DNA of 55,137 nt from Alphaproteobacteria bacterium (GCA_016869555.1 VGDY01000007.1:1-55137); one strand, 5' to 3'. Numbered from the stretch's first letter, positions 36,652 to 49,653 are shown. Notes: generated by a model not told the origin, from the letters alone. Made by a program: numbers and translations.

Positions 36652-37038
36652 TTAGGCGTTGGCTTGCGCTTCGACTTCGCGCACGATGATCGTCAGATTG
36701 GCGAAGGGCTTCTCGACCCGGCTCGCCCGGCCGCGGGCGCGGGCGTGGAACCGCTTCATCACCAGCGCCTTGCCGACATAGGCCTGAGCGACGACCAGAT
36801 CGTCGACGTCGAGGCCGTGATTGTTCTCGGCGTTGGCGATGGCGCTTTCGAGCGTCTTCTTCACCTCATGCGCGATCCGCTTTCTGGAGAACTCCAGATC
36901 GGCGAGCGCGCGATCCACCTTCTTGCCGCGGATCAACTGCGCGAGCAGATTGAGCTTCTGCGGCGACACGCGCAGCATGCGCGCGACCGCCTTCGCTTCA
37001 TTATCCGCAAGCCGGGGCGGATTGGCTTCCTTCGACAT
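36652..37038 (-). CDS. rplV: 50S ribosomal protein L22
   Basis: A 128-residue protein whose hairpin reaches the exit-tunnel constriction (macrolide region). It has [26 protein letters not shown] and [19 protein letters not shown]. It follows rpsS by 12 bases. Confidence 0.97.
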   Translation of the reverse strand: MSKEANPPRLADNEAKAVARMLRVSPQKLNLLAQLIRGKKVDRALADLEFSRKRIAHEVKKTLESAIANAENNHGLDVDDLVVAQAYVGKALVMKRFHARARGRASRVEKPFANLTIIVREVEAQANA

Positions 37039-37050
37039 CGTGAGCCTCTC

Positions 37051-37329
37051 TTAGCCCCTCTTCGCCTTCTTGTCGGCCGCGTGGCCGTGGAAGGTGCGGG
37101 TGGGAGCGAATTCGCCGAATTTGTGCCCGATCATGTCTTCCGACACCGACACGGGAATGTGCTTGTGGCCGTTGTGCACGCCGAAAGTCAGTCCCACGAA
37201 TTGCGGGAGGATGGTGGAGCGGCGGCTCCAGATTTTGATCACCTCGGAGCGGCCGGAGCCGCGCGAGGTCTCGGCCTTCTTGAGAAGATAGCCGTCGACG
37301 AACGGGCCCTTCCAGATCGAGCGCGTCAT
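37051..37329 (-). CDS. rpsS: 30S ribosomal protein S19
   Basis: A 92-residue head protein that pairs with S13. [20 protein letters not shown] and [19 protein letters not shown] are standard. It sits three bases after rplB. Confidence 0.97.
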   Translation of the reverse strand: MTRSIWKGPFVDGYLLKKAETSRGSGRSEVIKIWSRRSTILPQFVGLTFGVHNGHKHIPVSVSEDMIGHKFGEFAPTRTFHGHAADKKAKRG

Positions 37330-37332
37330 GGG

Positions 37333-38172
37333 TTAGCCCTTCTTCTTGCGATTGTGCCGCGAGGACACAATGAAACGGTCGGTGGACTTGTTGGTGCGGG
37401 TCTTCTTGCCCTTGGTCGGCTTGCCCCAGGGCGTGACCGGATGACGGCCGCCCGAGGTGCGGCCCTCGCCGCCGCCATGCGGATGGTCGATCGGATTCAT
37501 GGTGACGCCGCGATTATGCGGACGACGGCCAAGCCAGCGTGAACGGCCGGCCTTGCCGATCGAGGTGTTCATGTGATCGGGATTGGACACGGCGCCGATG
37601 GTGGCGAAGCATTGGCCGTGCACGAGGCGCTGCTCGCCCGAATTCAGCCGGACGATCACATAGCCCTGGTCGCGGCCGACGATCTGCGCATAGGTTCCGG
37701 CCGAGCGGGCGATCGCGCCGCCCTTGCCGATCTTCATCTCGACATTGTGCACGATCGCGCCGACCGGAATATTGGCGATCGCCATGGCGTTGCCGGGCTT
37801 CACGTCGACCTGATTGCCGGAGATCACTTCGTCGCCGACGGAGAGCCGCTGCGGCGCGAGAATATAGGCGAGCTCATTGTCGGCGTAGCGGATGAGCGCG
37901 ATGAACGCCGTGCGATTGGGATCATATTCGAGCCGCTCGACCTTGCCGGGCACGTCGAGCTTGCGCCGCTTGAAATCGACCAGGCGATAGGCCTGCTTAT
38001 GGCCGCCGCCGCGAAAACGCACGGTGACGCGGCCGGCGTTGTTGCGCCCGCCGTTTGAGATCTTGCCCTCGGTCAGCGTCTTGACCGGCTTGCCCTTGTA
38101 GAGCTCGCTGCGGTCGACGATGACGAGCTGGCGAAGGCTCGGCGTGACCGGCTTGAATGTCTTCAGCGCCAT
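37333..38172 (-). CDS. rplB: 50S ribosomal protein L2
   Basis: A 279-residue protein needed for subunit association and peptidyl transfer. [17 protein letters not shown] opens it, and the conserved [19 protein letters not shown] block lies near 225-240. It follows rplW by 21 bases. Confidence 0.98.
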   Translation of the reverse strand: MALKTFKPVTPSLRQLVIVDRSELYKGKPVKTLTEGKISNGGRNNAGRVTVRFRGGGHKQAYRLVDFKRRKLDVPGKVERLEYDPNRTAFIALIRYADNELAYILAPQRLSVGDEVISGNQVDVKPGNAMAIANIPVGAIVHNVEMKIGKGGAIARSAGTYAQIVGRDQGYVIVRLNSGEQRLVHGQCFATIGAVSNPDHMNTSIGKAGRSRWLGRRPHNRGVTMNPIDHPHGGGEGRTSGGRHPVTPWGKPTKGKKTRTNKSTDRFIVSSRHNRKKKG

Positions 38173-38193
38173 AGTTCTATCCCCACGCCTTCC

Positions 38194-38490
38194 TTACAGT
38201 CCGGTCGTCACGTCGATCTTGTGGCCCTCGGCGAGAGTCACGACCGCTTTCTTGACGTCGCTCTGCTGGCCGCGCTGACCACGGAAGGTCTTGACCTTGC
38301 CCTTGCGCACCAGCGTATTGACCGCTTCGACCTTGACGTCGAAGAGACCTTCGACCGCCGCCTTGATCTGCGGCTTCGTCGCGGTCTTTACGACCTTGAA
38401 CACCACCTTATTGCTCTCCGAGGCGAGCGTCGCCTTCTCGGTGATGACCGGCGATACGATCACGTCGTAATGGCGAACGTCCTTGCTCAT
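38194..38490 (-). CDS. rplW: 50S ribosomal protein L23
   Basis: A 98-residue protein at the tunnel exit that docks trigger factor and [21 protein letters not shown] is the family start, and [15 protein letters not shown] the rRNA-binding part. Its ATG overlaps the rplD stop by four bases (ATGA). Confidence 0.97.
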   Translation of the reverse strand: MSKDVRHYDVIVSPVITEKATLASESNKVVFKVVKTATKPQIKAAVEGLFDVKVEAVNTLVRKGKVKTFRGQRGQQSDVKKAVVTLAEGHKIDVTTGL

Positions 38491-39107
38491 TTCAGTCGCG
38501 CCTCCAGCGCGTCCACCGCGGCGCGGGTCAACACCAGCTTCTCGCGGCGGAGGATGTCGTAAACATTGACGCCTTCGACGGGCAGAATGTCGATCTTCGG
38601 GATATTGCGTGCGGCGAGCACGAAATTGTTCTGCGGCGCGCCGCCGACGATGATGATCGCGCTCTCGAGGCCGGTCTTGACGAAACTCGATGCGAGCAGC
38701 TTCGTCTTGGGCTCGGCGAGTTCCGCCGACTCCCAGACGATAATGCCGCCGTCCTTGGCCTTCGCCGAGAGCGCGTGTTTCAGCGCGAGCTGGCGCACCT
38801 TCTTCGGCAGATCATGCGCATGGCTGCGCACCAGAGGCCCGAAGGCGCGTCCGCCGCCGCGGAACTGCGGCGCGCGCGCCGAGCCGTGACGGGCGCCGCC
38901 GGTGCCCTTCTGCTTGTGCAGCTTCTTGCCCGAGCGGGCGATGTCGGCGCGGTTCTTCACCGCATGGGTGCCGGCGCGCCGCTTGGCGAGCTGCCAGCGG
39001 ATCATGCGGAAGATGAGGTCCTTGCGCGGCTCAAGGCCGAAGACCTCATCGGAGAGTTCGATCGAACCGGCCGCCTGGCCGTCGAACGACGTGACGTCGA
39101 TCTTCAC
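38487..39107 (-). CDS. rplD: 50S ribosomal protein L4
   Basis: A 206-residue protein. In E. coli it also represses the S10 operon. It has [16 protein letters not shown] and [20 protein letters not shown], the tunnel-loop motif. The start is GTG 39107 with AGGAGG eight bases upstream, which overlaps the rplC end closely (three bases between the genes). Confidence 0.97.
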   Translation of the reverse strand: MKIDVTSFDGQAAGSIELSDEVFGLEPRKDLIFRMIRWQLAKRRAGTHAVKNRADIARSGKKLHKQKGTGGARHGSARAPQFRGGGRAFGPLVRSHAHDLPKKVRQLALKHALSAKAKDGGIIVWESAELAEPKTKLLASSFVKTGLESAIIIVGGAPQNNFVLAARNIPKIDILPVEGVNVYDILRREKLVLTRAAVDALEARLK

Positions 39108-39110
39108 GGC

Positions 39111-39839
39111 TCAGTCCTCCTTCTTTTCTTCTTGCGGCGCGGCGTCCGAATTCGCGGCCTCGTCGCCGAGGCGGAATTTGCCCGGCTGCGGCGCGTCCTT
39201 CGGCAACGCGCGCTTCACCGCGTCGCGCACGAAAATCCAGCCGCCGGCGGTGCCCGGCACCGCGCCCTCGACGAGCAAAAGTCCGCGATCGGGGTCGGTC
39301 TGTACGACCCGCAGATTTTGCGTGGTGACGCGCTCGACGCCCATATGGCCGGCCATTTTCTTGTTCTTGAAGGTCTTGCCGGGGTCCTGACGGCCGCCGG
39401 TCGACCCATGCGAACGATGCGAAATCGAGACGCCGTGCGACGCGCGCAGGCCGCCGAAGCCCCAGCGCTTCATCGGACCGGCGAAGCCCTTGCCGGTCGA
39501 AGTGCCCGTCACGTCGACGAACTGGCCGACGACGAAATGATCGGCCGTGATCTCGGCGCCGATCGGCAGCAGCTCTTCCTCCTTCACGCGGAATTCGGCG
39601 AGCTTCATCTTCGGCTCCACCTTGGCCGCCGCGAAACGCGTACGTTCGGCCTTGGAAACGTTCTTGACCTTGGCGCGGCCGATGCCGAGCTGAACGGCGG
39701 TGTAGCCGTTCTTCTCCTGGGTCCGCTGCGCGACGACCTGACAGCCGTCGAGCTTTAGGACCGTAACCGGCACATGCTCGCCCGCCTCCGTGAAGATGCG
39801 GGTCATTCCGACCTTTTGCGCGATGACGCCCGACCGCAT
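39111..39839 (-). CDS. rplC: 50S ribosomal protein L3
   Basis: A 242-residue early-assembly protein next to the peptidyl-transferase centre. It has [20 protein letters not shown] and the [20 protein letters not shown] block. A short acidic tail ([11 protein letters not shown]) extends the C-terminus. It follows rpsJ by 57 bases. Confidence 0.97.
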   Translation of the reverse strand: MRSGVIAQKVGMTRIFTEAGEHVPVTVLKLDGCQVVAQRTQEKNGYTAVQLGIGRAKVKNVSKAERTRFAAAKVEPKMKLAEFRVKEEELLPIGAEITADHFVVGQFVDVTGTSTGKGFAGPMKRWGFGGLRASHGVSISHRSHGSTGGRQDPGKTFKNKKMAGHMGVERVTTQNLRVVQTDPDRGLLLVEGAVPGTAGGWIFVRDAVKRALPKDAPQPGKFRLGDEAANSDAAPQEEKKED

Positions 39840-39896
39840 GATCCAATCCTTCGCAAAGCGCGCTCGCTTCCTTTGAGGAGCGCCGCCTGAATTCCC

Positions 39897-40205
39897 TTAG
39901 AGCTTGATCTCGACGTCGACGCCCGCCGCAAGATCGAGCTTCATCAGCGCATCCACCGTCTGCGGGGTGGGATCGACGATGTCGAGAACGCGCTTATGCG
40001 TTCTGATCTCGAATTGTTCGCGCGACTTCTTGTCGATATGCGGCGAACGGTTCACCGTGAATTTCTCGATGCGCGTCGGCAGCGGAATCGGACCGCGGAC
40101 CTGAGCGCCGGTGCGCTTGGCCGTCGAGACGATTTCCTTCGTCGACGTGTCGAGAATCCGGTGATCGAACGCCTTGAGGCGAATCCGGATATTTTGACCG
40201 TTCAT
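39897..40205 (-). CDS. rpsJ: 30S ribosomal protein S10 (NusE)
   Basis: A 102-residue protein that also acts as NusE in transcription antitermination. [14 protein letters not shown] and [20 protein letters not shown] are diagnostic. First gene of the S10 section, 111 bases after tuf. No distinct S10 promoter was seen, so readthrough from tuf is likely. Confidence 0.97.
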   Translation of the reverse strand: MNGQNIRIRLKAFDHRILDTSTKEIVSTAKRTGAQVRGPIPLPTRIEKFTVNRSPHIDKKSREQFEIRTHKRVLDIVDPTPQTVDALMKLDLAAGVDVEIKL

Positions 40206-40316
40206 TGTCTCGTCCTTTGGGACCGCGAGCGTTTCTGCCCGCCTTCATGCGCCGCGCGGTGTCGCGCGCGGCTTCGTTCACTAGAGCGAGCGCTTGGCCC
40301 GCGGCCCGGATTCGCT

Positions 40317-41507
<1,191 letters not shown>

Positions 41508-41552
41508 CGCCGTGCTCCTCTAAAGAGTTCCGTTTGCCCGTAGCAGTCGAGA

Positions 41553-43628
<2,076 letters not shown>

Positions 43629-43658
43629 GACGATTGTCCTCGTGAAAGCTCGTGCGCC

Positions 43659-44129
43659 TTACCAGCGGTAATGCGAGAAGGCGCGGTTGGCTTCCGCCAT
43701 GCGATGGGTGTCTTCGCGCTTCTTGACCGCGGCGCCGCGGTTGTTGGAGGCGTCGAGCAGCTCGGCCGACAGCCGGTCGACCATGGTCTTGTCGTTGCGG
43801 GCGCGCGCCGCGGTGATGATCCAGCGGATGGCGAGCGCCTGACGGCGTTCGTTGCGCACTTCGACCGGCACCTGATAGGTGGCGCCGCCGACGCGGCGTG
43901 AACGCACCTCGATCGCCGGCGCGACATTTTCGAGCGCGGTCTTGAAGACGACCAGCGGATCGCTCTTGGCCTTGGTCTCGACCTGGTCGAGCGCGCCATA
44001 GACGATCTGCTCGGCGACCGACTTCTTGCCGTCGTACATGATCGAGTTCATGAATTTCGCGAGAACGACGTCGCCAAATTTGGCGTCTTCGATCACTTCG
44101 CGCTTTTCGGCCCGGTGGCGTCTCGACAT
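43659..44129 (-). CDS. rpsG: 30S ribosomal protein S7
   Basis: A 156-residue head-nucleating protein. [20 protein letters not shown] and [21 protein letters not shown] are standard, ending in [14 protein letters not shown]. In E. coli S7 represses translation of its own operon. The 116-base gap to rpsL is packed with hairpins. Confidence 0.98.
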   Translation of the reverse strand: MSRRHRAEKREVIEDAKFGDVVLAKFMNSIMYDGKKSVAEQIVYGALDQVETKAKSDPLVVFKTALENVAPAIEVRSRRVGGATYQVPVEVRNERRQALAIRWIITAARARNDKTMVDRLSAELLDASNNRGAAVKKREDTHRMAEANRAFSHYRW

Positions 44130-44153
44130 GACCTAATCTCTCTTTTCATCGTC

Positions 44154-44176
44154 ATGGCCGGGCTTGGCCCGGCCAT
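44154..44176. repeat. REP-like palindrome, copy 1
   Basis: ATGGCCGGGC-TTG-GCCCGGCCAT, flanked by GTC on the left and CCGTTG on the right. Related copies lie at 49634-49653 and 50122-50144; read in one orientation all have GGATG, a GC palindrome, then CATGAC. It sits in the rpsL-rpsG gap. Confidence 0.7.
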
Positions 44177-44194
44177 CCGTTGATCGTGTGTCAG

Positions 44195-44247
44195 ATCCCC
44201 GGGTCTCGCTTCGCTCGCCCGGGGATGATCGCCGCTAGGCGGCGATC
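44195..44247. other. two further hairpins in the rpsL-rpsG gap
   Basis: ATCCCCGGG (44195-44203) pairs with CCCGGGGAT (44218-44226). Immediately after, GATCGCCGC-TAG-GCGGCGATC (44227-44247) covers the end of the rpsL coding sequence. No T run follows, so they look like stability or processing structures rather than terminators. Confidence 0.55.
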
Positions 44248-44617
44248 ACTTCGGACGCTTCGCGCCGTATTTCGAACGGCGCTGCTTGCGGTCCTTGACG
44301 CCTTGCGTGTCCAGCACGCCGCGCAGAATGTGATAGCGAACGCCGGGAAGGTCCTTGACGCGGCCGCCGCGGATCATCACCACCGAGTGCTCCTGAAGAT
44401 TATGGCCCTCGCCCGGAATGTAGCCGATGACCTCGAAGCCATTGGTCAGACGCACCTTGGCGACCTTGCGAAGCGCGGAGTTCGGCTTTTTCGGCGTCGT
44501 CGTATAGACGCGTGTGCACACGCCGCGCTTCTGCGGACACGCCTGTAGATGGCGGGCCTTTTCGCGATAGGTCGGCGCTTGGCGCGGCTTGCGGATCAAC
44601 TGGCTAATCGTCGGCAT
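44246..44617 (-). CDS. rpsL: 30S ribosomal protein S12
   Basis: A 123-residue decoding-centre protein and streptomycin target. It has [16 protein letters not shown] and [16 protein letters not shown], including the two lysines and the aspartate (methylthiolated in E. coli) of those loops, all in the drug-sensitive form. First gene of the translation cluster; its start is preceded by AAGG. rpoC, which often lies upstream, is absent here. Confidence 0.98.
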   Translation of the reverse strand: MPTISQLIRKPRQAPTYREKARHLQACPQKRGVCTRVYTTTPKKPNSALRKVAKVRLTNGFEVIGYIPGEGHNLQEHSVVMIRGGRVKDLPGVRYHILRGVLDTQGVKDRKQRRSKYGAKRPK

Positions 44618-44911
44618 TCAAAAGGGTCCTTCGCGTGATTGCGAATGGCGGATTGGATCGGCGGTCCCGGCGCGCACGGCCTAAGCGCATGCGCAAACGA
44701 GCGAAGCGCCGATGGCCGTAGTGGCCAGGGCGCTTCTAACGCAGAGGATCCCGGAGACCGGGATCGTGCCTTCCTGTCCATCGCTCTCGCGACGGGATGA
44801 TTGCCAATTACGCTTGGCGGTCACAGGCAAGGCGACAGCGTTTAAGTTCGAAGGATCGAGAGCGAGGCGCTCGCCGAAGGCATGAACTTACGGCCTGTCG
44901 AAAGTGCGCGG

Positions 44912-44940
44912 AACCTAATGGCGAAGGTCGGGGGCGTCAA
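44912..44940 (-). promoter_or_regulatory. candidate promoter of the rpsL (str) operon
   Basis: Minus strand TTGACG (44940-44935), a 17-base spacer and TAGGTT (44917-44912). The start would be near 44905, giving a leader of roughly 290 nt that contains two strong hairpins. Confidence 0.5.
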
Positions 44941-44977
44941 GCGGAGAATGTCACGCCGCTTTCAAAAAAAGCTTATG

Positions 44978-45075
44978 TTCTTGCTCAGGCCCCCAAGGCC
45001 GCATAGCATTCGCCCCCAGCGACGACGCCTTCCGCTTTTCAACATCAAGAGGGACATCCCCATCTGGGGGATGTC
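44978..45075. repeat. dispersed repeat, copy B, with terminal hairpin
   Basis: Second copy of the element at 43-127, same orientation. Here it continues into an inverted repeat GACATCCCC-ATCT-GGGGGATGTC (45053-45075), so one copy end is palindromic. In copy A the sequence diverges after GACATCCCCC. Confidence 0.7.
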
Positions 45076-45120
45076 GCTTCCGTTTGAATGCCTTCCTGCG
45101 GGCCGTTTGGCCGGAATGAC

Positions 45121-46877
45121 ATGGTGAAACCCGTCGTACGATTCTCGTGTGTCGTTGACAACGAACCCATTTTTCTTGCGCAAGCGCTGAGATGGGCGCG
45201 AAGCCTGATCGAAATCGCGAAGGTTCCGCCCGAAGATCTAATTGTGCATTACACACCGGGGTCGGGCCAGGATTGTGCGGCGAGGTTTTCGCCGCTCGGC
45301 GTCAGAACGACCGAAGCGCAGGCGGTTTCACGGCTGCGCCCGCATCTCAACAAACTCGCCCAATTGCGGTCGGCGTTCCTCCGCGGCGCCGATCTGGCCG
45401 TGTTATGCGACTGCGACACGCTCTTTGTCGCCGATCCGCGACCCTATTTCGCGAAGAATATGGTGGCGGCGACGGTCGTGGACGCGCCGAACCCGCCGAT
45501 CGACATCTGGGACATCCTGCTCCGGCGCGCCGGGCTGACGCGTCAGCGACCCGACATCGCCGTGGGTTCGGACGCCGCCATGACCGTTTTCGAGAACAGG
45601 AACGGCGGCCTCTACGTGCTTTCCTCTGCGCGGCTGGGCGAACTCGACGAGCCTTGGCGCAAATGGGCTCAGTGGCTCGAGGAACAGGCGGATGTTTTGG
45701 CGACTTCGCGTTTCACATCGATCAGATCGCGTTCGCGCTGACCTGCCTGGAGCTTCGCATTGAACCGGAACTGCTGCCGAAAGCCCTGAACTTTCCAACC
45801 CATCTGCCGGCGGCCGACAGCAGCGACGGCGCGCCGATCATGCTGCACTACCATCGCCAGGTGGACGACGGCGGCATGCTTATGCCGTTGGGCCAGCCTA
45901 CGGTCGATCGAGCGGTCGCCTTCGTCAACGAGAGCCTGGCCAAACCCGCGATGATCCGCCGGAAGCGGCGGTTGTTGCTCCATGTCGGATTGCCCAAGAC
46001 CGGAACCAGCGCGCTGCAGCGATGGTGCCATGCGAATTCCGGCCGGTTCCTTGAGCAAAACATCCGCTACCCGACGCCCAGCGCCGACACGGAGATGCCA
46101 AAACACCAGTTCATCGTTTCGGACCTGATGGCTGGCGATCTTTCCCGCACCGCCCTGGCGGTCGCCGAGGGTAGCGAAGAATGCACGGTCCTCACCACCG
46201 AGGGGTTGACCAATCATCTCTATGACTTTCGTCCGATCGGGCTGGAGAAGTTCCGCGACCTTTTCGAAGCGTTTCACCTGACAACGTTCCTGGTTCGCCG
46301 GAAGCCGGAAGACTGGCTGAGGTCGTATCACAAGCAGTGCGCGATCAATCCACGGATCGCCGAATACTGCTATGGAACGGGCTTGGACCTCCATGCGTTC
46401 GGCGAGTTGCCCCGCGTTCGCAAGCTGATGAATGTCCCGAACCTCGCCCAGGACTGCGCCGCGGCGTTCGGCGCGAAAGAGGTCGTCACGGCGGATTACG
46501 ATTCCGATTGGCTGGCGCGATTTCTTGGTCTCTGCGGCTACACGCCGACCGAAAAGGTCGAACTGGAGGTCGCGAACGAGAGCGTGCCCGACTGGCTCTT
46601 CGAGGCGGTCCTGCGGATCAACCGCCAGCCCTTCAACGACAACGCCCGCATCGCATGGCTAGGCACGCTGCAGCGCTTCGCCAACTCTAGGCATAGCGGC
46701 CTGAGGAAGCACGAAGCCACGGCGAATTCCCACGACCTGTGGCGGGAACTCGATCCAAAGCTGATCGACAGGATTGCATCCCCGGACGCCCGCTGGGCGG
46801 GCTACCAAGAACTGCTGAGCGAACTGAGCCGACGAGAGAACTCGTTCATGAATCATCGATTCATGAACGAACTCTAG
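45121..46877 (+). pseudogene. glycosyltransferase-sulfotransferase fusion, frameshifted
   Basis: Two open frames make one gene. Frame 1 (45121-45741) starts MVKPVVRFSCVVDNEPIFLA and looks glycosyltransferase-like, with a DCDTLFVADPRPYF metal-site-like motif. It then runs into nonsense. The other frame takes over at once with FGDFAFHIDQIAFALTCLE. It continues into a sulfotransferase domain with a PAPS-loop-like LLLHVGLPKTGTSALQ and a 3'-phosphate-binding-like VRRKPEDWLRSYHKQ. The switch lies at the T run 45695-45698: one extra T would give a single 585-residue protein. The product would add sulfate or sugar to a surface polymer. Mutation, sequencing error and slippage are all possible. The ATG at 45121 has GGAA six bases upstream. 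Confidence 0.7.
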
Positions 46878-46891
46878 TTTCTTGAACTGAC

Positions 46892-46934
46892 GCATTTTCT
46901 ACGCCGAACCGGCATCCACTTCGGCGGAAAATGC
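46892..46934. terminator. bidirectional hairpin between convergent genes
   Basis: GCATTTTC-TAC-GCCGAA pairs with TTCGGC-G-GAAAATGC around an 11-base loop. The stem is 14 bp with one internal loop and lies between the stops of the fusion gene and the tail-collar gene. The A/T arms put T-rich sequence on both exits, suiting a two-way terminator. Confidence 0.6.
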
Positions 46935-46981
46935 TCTCAAGGGCCGCCGGGCGGCGGGCGTATAGCGCGCCGCCGCTTCGG

Positions 46982-47590
46982 TCAGTTGCGTGATGGATAG
47001 ATGCCTTCCAGCGCAACGCACCACATCAGGGTGAGATAGGGCCCCCTTTGGCTCACCGGCTGGCCGCCCCCGCTGGGCTGGGTCATGTCGGCGGCCATGA
47101 TGCGGTTGGGCGGACCGTCGTGATAAGGGTTGTCGGCGCCGACGCCGCCAGCCAGATACCGGCCCTGCGGGCCGCCCTTGTCCCCGGTGACGTTGGTCGC
47201 CTGCACGCCGTGATTATGCGGCGGCATCTGGTTGGTTGTGATGGTGAAGCTCTCGCGGCCGCCGGCCTGGCCCTCGACATAGTTGGAAAGGCCCGGCCCG
47301 GTCCCCTGGTGGATCGGCGCCCGGCCGCGAAGGTCGGGCAGGGCGAAATTGGTCTGGCCGTTGCCGCCATAGGTCGTGCCGAGCAGGGAAAACAGGGCCG
47401 TATACTGCGAAATGGCGAGAAGCTGGCCGTCCGCCTGCGCCCATCCGCGGGGACAGAAATTCGCGCCCGTGAGCATCAGCTGGCCGACAAAAGGCTCGGC
47501 CTGCGCCGCGGCTGGTGACATCGATGCGAAGGTCGAGACGACCGACAGCGAAGCGGCGATGGGGAGAATTGCGAAGAGACTGCGCGCCAT
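46982..47590 (-). CDS. exported tail-collar-domain protein
   Basis: A 202-residue protein with a signal peptide (MARSLFAILPIAASLSVVST, cleavage near AAAQA-EP). The mature part starts with a phage tail collar domain: PFVGQLMLTGANFCPRGWA, ADGQLLAISQYTALFSLLGT, then NFALPDLRGRAPIH, and a C-terminal GPYLTLMWCVALEGIYP strand. This matches the MdpB/microcystin-dependent group of collar proteins, often several copies per genome and not part of a prophage. The ATG at 47590 follows GAGGG; the frame extends further without family match. No phage genes are nearby. The role is unknown; a surface or adhesin function is speculation. Confidence 0.75.
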   Translation of the reverse strand: MARSLFAILPIAASLSVVSTFASMSPAAAQAEPFVGQLMLTGANFCPRGWAQADGQLLAISQYTALFSLLGTTYGGNGQTNFALPDLRGRAPIHQGTGPGLSNYVEGQAGGRESFTITTNQMPPHNHGVQATNVTGDKGGPQGRYLAGGVGADNPYHDGPPNRIMAADMTQPSGGGQPVSQRGPYLTLMWCVALEGIYPSRN

Positions 47591-47925
47591 ATTGTTTCCC
47601 TCGGATGTCGATATTTTTGCAATGCGCCAAATTAGCATCAAGTTTTCGGAAGTTACAAGGCGCCGCACAAGCAAAAATTGTGAATGTAACCATGCCGATT
47701 CTGTCGATGAATCGTCATTCGCGGTTTTATTCATGTCATTCGCAAAGAGGCCGCTGCAGGCTGTGCGCACGGTTGACGAAATTCTCCCGCGAGAGTCCGG
47801 TCATTTTGCGGATGACATCTCGGCGGCGATCTTGTCGAAAGCCTGTTCGACCACCGCGCCCGTTCCCTCATCGCCCGCACCGTCCGCTTTCGAAATTCGG
47901 CGACGAGAGCCTTTGAGTTTCCGGA
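47591..47925. other. intergenic region
   Basis: About 335 bases. The 130 next to the collar gene are AT-rich for this genome and may hold its promoter (TTGATG and AAAAAT, 17 bases apart on minus). The rest contains short open frames only, none with a ribosome site. I see no gene. Confidence 0.4.
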
Positions 47926-49506
47926 TCAGGAGAGATAATTCTTCAAAAACTCGATGACCGGCCCCGCGTGCTCGCCGAGCTTCCGCGCCGCCTCGTCCCA
48001 GCCTTTGATCGCCGCCGCCATGTCCTTGCCATTGAGAAAGACGCGGTAGACCGCGTTGATCGTGCTGGTGAGCGAATAGGCTTGGGCCTTTTCCGGGTCG
48101 GGCGCGTCGATCGGGTCGGGCCGGGGCGCGAGAACGCCCGGCTCCAGCTGGGGCGCGGGCGCCGCGGGATGCGGCGCGAAATCTTCCTCGACCTTGTCGA
48201 TGCCGCGCGAAACGGCGGGCTCGAAAATATCGGGCGTATATTCGCGCACGACTTCGACAAAACCGGCGATGGCGTCCCTCGGCAGCGGCGCGGACAAGGC
48301 GCCGCTTCTCACATCGTCATAGAAACGGCCGACGCCCGGATAATAGGGCCGCAGCGCGATGTGAAACTCCAGAATGCGGTTGAGCCGTTCGGCGAGCGCG
48401 CGCGCCAGAATATTCACGTCTTCGTCGAACAGCCCACGCAGAACCCGCGCCTCGGCGTCGGCGAGGAGGAGATTGCCGCTGCCCGGCGCCGCCGGCAATT
48501 CCTCAAGATAGGTCTCCAGCACAAGCCGGTAATCCGGCCTGGCATTGAAGCGCTGCGCAGCTAGATCGGCGATCAGCCGTTCCACCGTCTTTCGACAGGC
48601 GTCGAGCCGGTCGTGATGATCCCGATCGCTCCCCGCGAAGGGAAATACGGGCGTGTTTTGCGGTCCGGCGATTACGGTGACGCGATGCGCGTTGTTCCAG
48701 CCGAAGTCGAAGGGCGCAGATATGCTTTCGATCGGGTTCGGCAACGGCTTTTCCCCGGAACCAGACGATTTTCTCAGCTCGACGATCCGCCGGGCGAGTC
48801 TCGCGTTCTGTTCGGCGACGTCCTTTTCACGCGGATCGACAGGGAGCGTCGCGAACAACAATTCGATTTCCTCCGACTCCTCGACGCCATTCAGACGGCG
48901 CCGATACCAGTCCAGCCAAGGCTTCCAATGCGGAGCATTCAACGCAGTTTGCAGGTGTCTCCACTCTTCTTGAGTCCGTATTGGCATTCCGCGCCGTCGT
49001 AACGGCATGCTCGCTAGAACGCTGGACGAGATCGTCTTTAGCCGACTTGCGTCGTCAAAGACTGCCTCCCACAGCTCGGCCTTGACGATCTTAATCTCAT
49101 CATCGTTAGACACGGCCCACGAAATGGCTTGGGCGATATCGTAAGGGTCGCCGCCGACAGCATCCGCCGCTGCGATAGCGGAACTGATAGCTTGGGAATT
49201 GGTCGGGTAATCGATTTCAGAAAAAAATGCGGCGGCGGAACTAGCCTCGGTGGCTCGCAACTTTTTGATTTTACCAGGGTATCTCGCCGCTGCCCATGCC
49301 AGCGCCATCGCCCAAAGCGCCGAGAATGTCAGGTCCGCGAATTGTCGTGCCCTAATCTTGCTGGTTCGCCGTTGCAATGTGGGTGCAAGGCGTAGCGCTG
49401 CCCTTACCGTGATGACGGCCTGTGCGGCGCGCGGCTGCGTCTCCAGCCAATCCGCAAACTCCTCGCTATTTGTGAAATTCAACTCACCGTTTGAAATGTC
49501 GTTCAT
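47926..49506 (-). CDS. uncharacterised protein, 526 residues
   Basis: I do not recognise this protein. It is soluble-looking, with no signal peptide and only one weakly hydrophobic Ala/Trp-rich helix (SALWAMALAWAAARY, about 62-77). It has a Trp-rich motif (PHWKPWLDWYRRRLNG) near 190-206 and a long helical C-terminal half. A proline-rich linker (HPAAPAPQLEPGVLAPRPDP) near 440-460 precedes a last helical domain of about 60 residues. GGAG lies seven bases before the ATG. Base composition in the first third is less GC-rich than in the rest, and rarer codons occur there, hinting at recent mixing. Neighbours give no clue. Confidence 0.75.
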   Translation of the reverse strand: MNDISNGELNFTNSEEFADWLETQPRAAQAVITVRAALRLAPTLQRRTSKIRARQFADLTFSALWAMALAWAAARYPGKIKKLRATEASSAAAFFSEIDYPTNSQAISSAIAAADAVGGDPYDIAQAISWAVSNDDEIKIVKAELWEAVFDDASRLKTISSSVLASMPLRRRGMPIRTQEEWRHLQTALNAPHWKPWLDWYRRRLNGVEESEEIELLFATLPVDPREKDVAEQNARLARRIVELRKSSGSGEKPLPNPIESISAPFDFGWNNAHRVTVIAGPQNTPVFPFAGSDRDHHDRLDACRKTVERLIADLAAQRFNARPDYRLVLETYLEELPAAPGSGNLLLADAEARVLRGLFDEDVNILARALAERLNRILEFHIALRPYYPGVGRFYDDVRSGALSAPLPRDAIAGFVEVVREYTPDIFEPAVSRGIDKVEEDFAPHPAAPAPQLEPGVLAPRPDPIDAPDPEKAQAYSLTSTINAVYRVFLNGKDMAAAIKGWDEAARKLGEHAGPVIEFLKNYLS

Positions 49507-49633
49507 CGAAAATCTCCGCGCTCGTCAAGATGCGGAGCATTTCCCCGCCTTGCAAGGGCGCCGTCATTCGCGTCGCGCGCCGCGCGAAGGGAAATCGATA
49601 CGCAGCGTCAATCATGTCTGGGCTTTGTTCTGG

Positions 49634-49653
49634 ATGCCCGCTTTCGCGGGCAT
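49634..49653. repeat. REP-like palindrome, copy 2
   Basis: ATGCCCGC-TTTC-GCGGGCAT with GG before and GACAACG after; member of the GGATG-palindrome-CATGAC family. It lies in the gap 49507-49766, which otherwise shows no gene. Confidence 0.6.

Larger units (their letters stand above)
44618..45120. other. rpsL leader and intergenic region
   Basis: About 500 bases without a credible gene. From rpsL outward it holds a hairpin GAAGCGCC...GGCGCTTC (44703-44736) with an inner GGCC stem, a second GATCCCGG-AGA-CCGGGATC (44747-44765), a candidate promoter (44912-44940), copy B of the dispersed repeat (44978-45061) and a terminal hairpin (45053-45075). Confidence 0.55.

Noticed and set aside
44797-45006. 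Short plus-strand frame in the rpsL leader region
   Set aside because: It runs through the candidate promoter and into the dispersed repeat and has a composition typical of chance frames.
46982-49506. Possible prophage, suggested by the tail-collar domain
   Set aside because: The collar protein has a Sec signal peptide and there are no integrase, capsid, terminase or lysis genes nearby.
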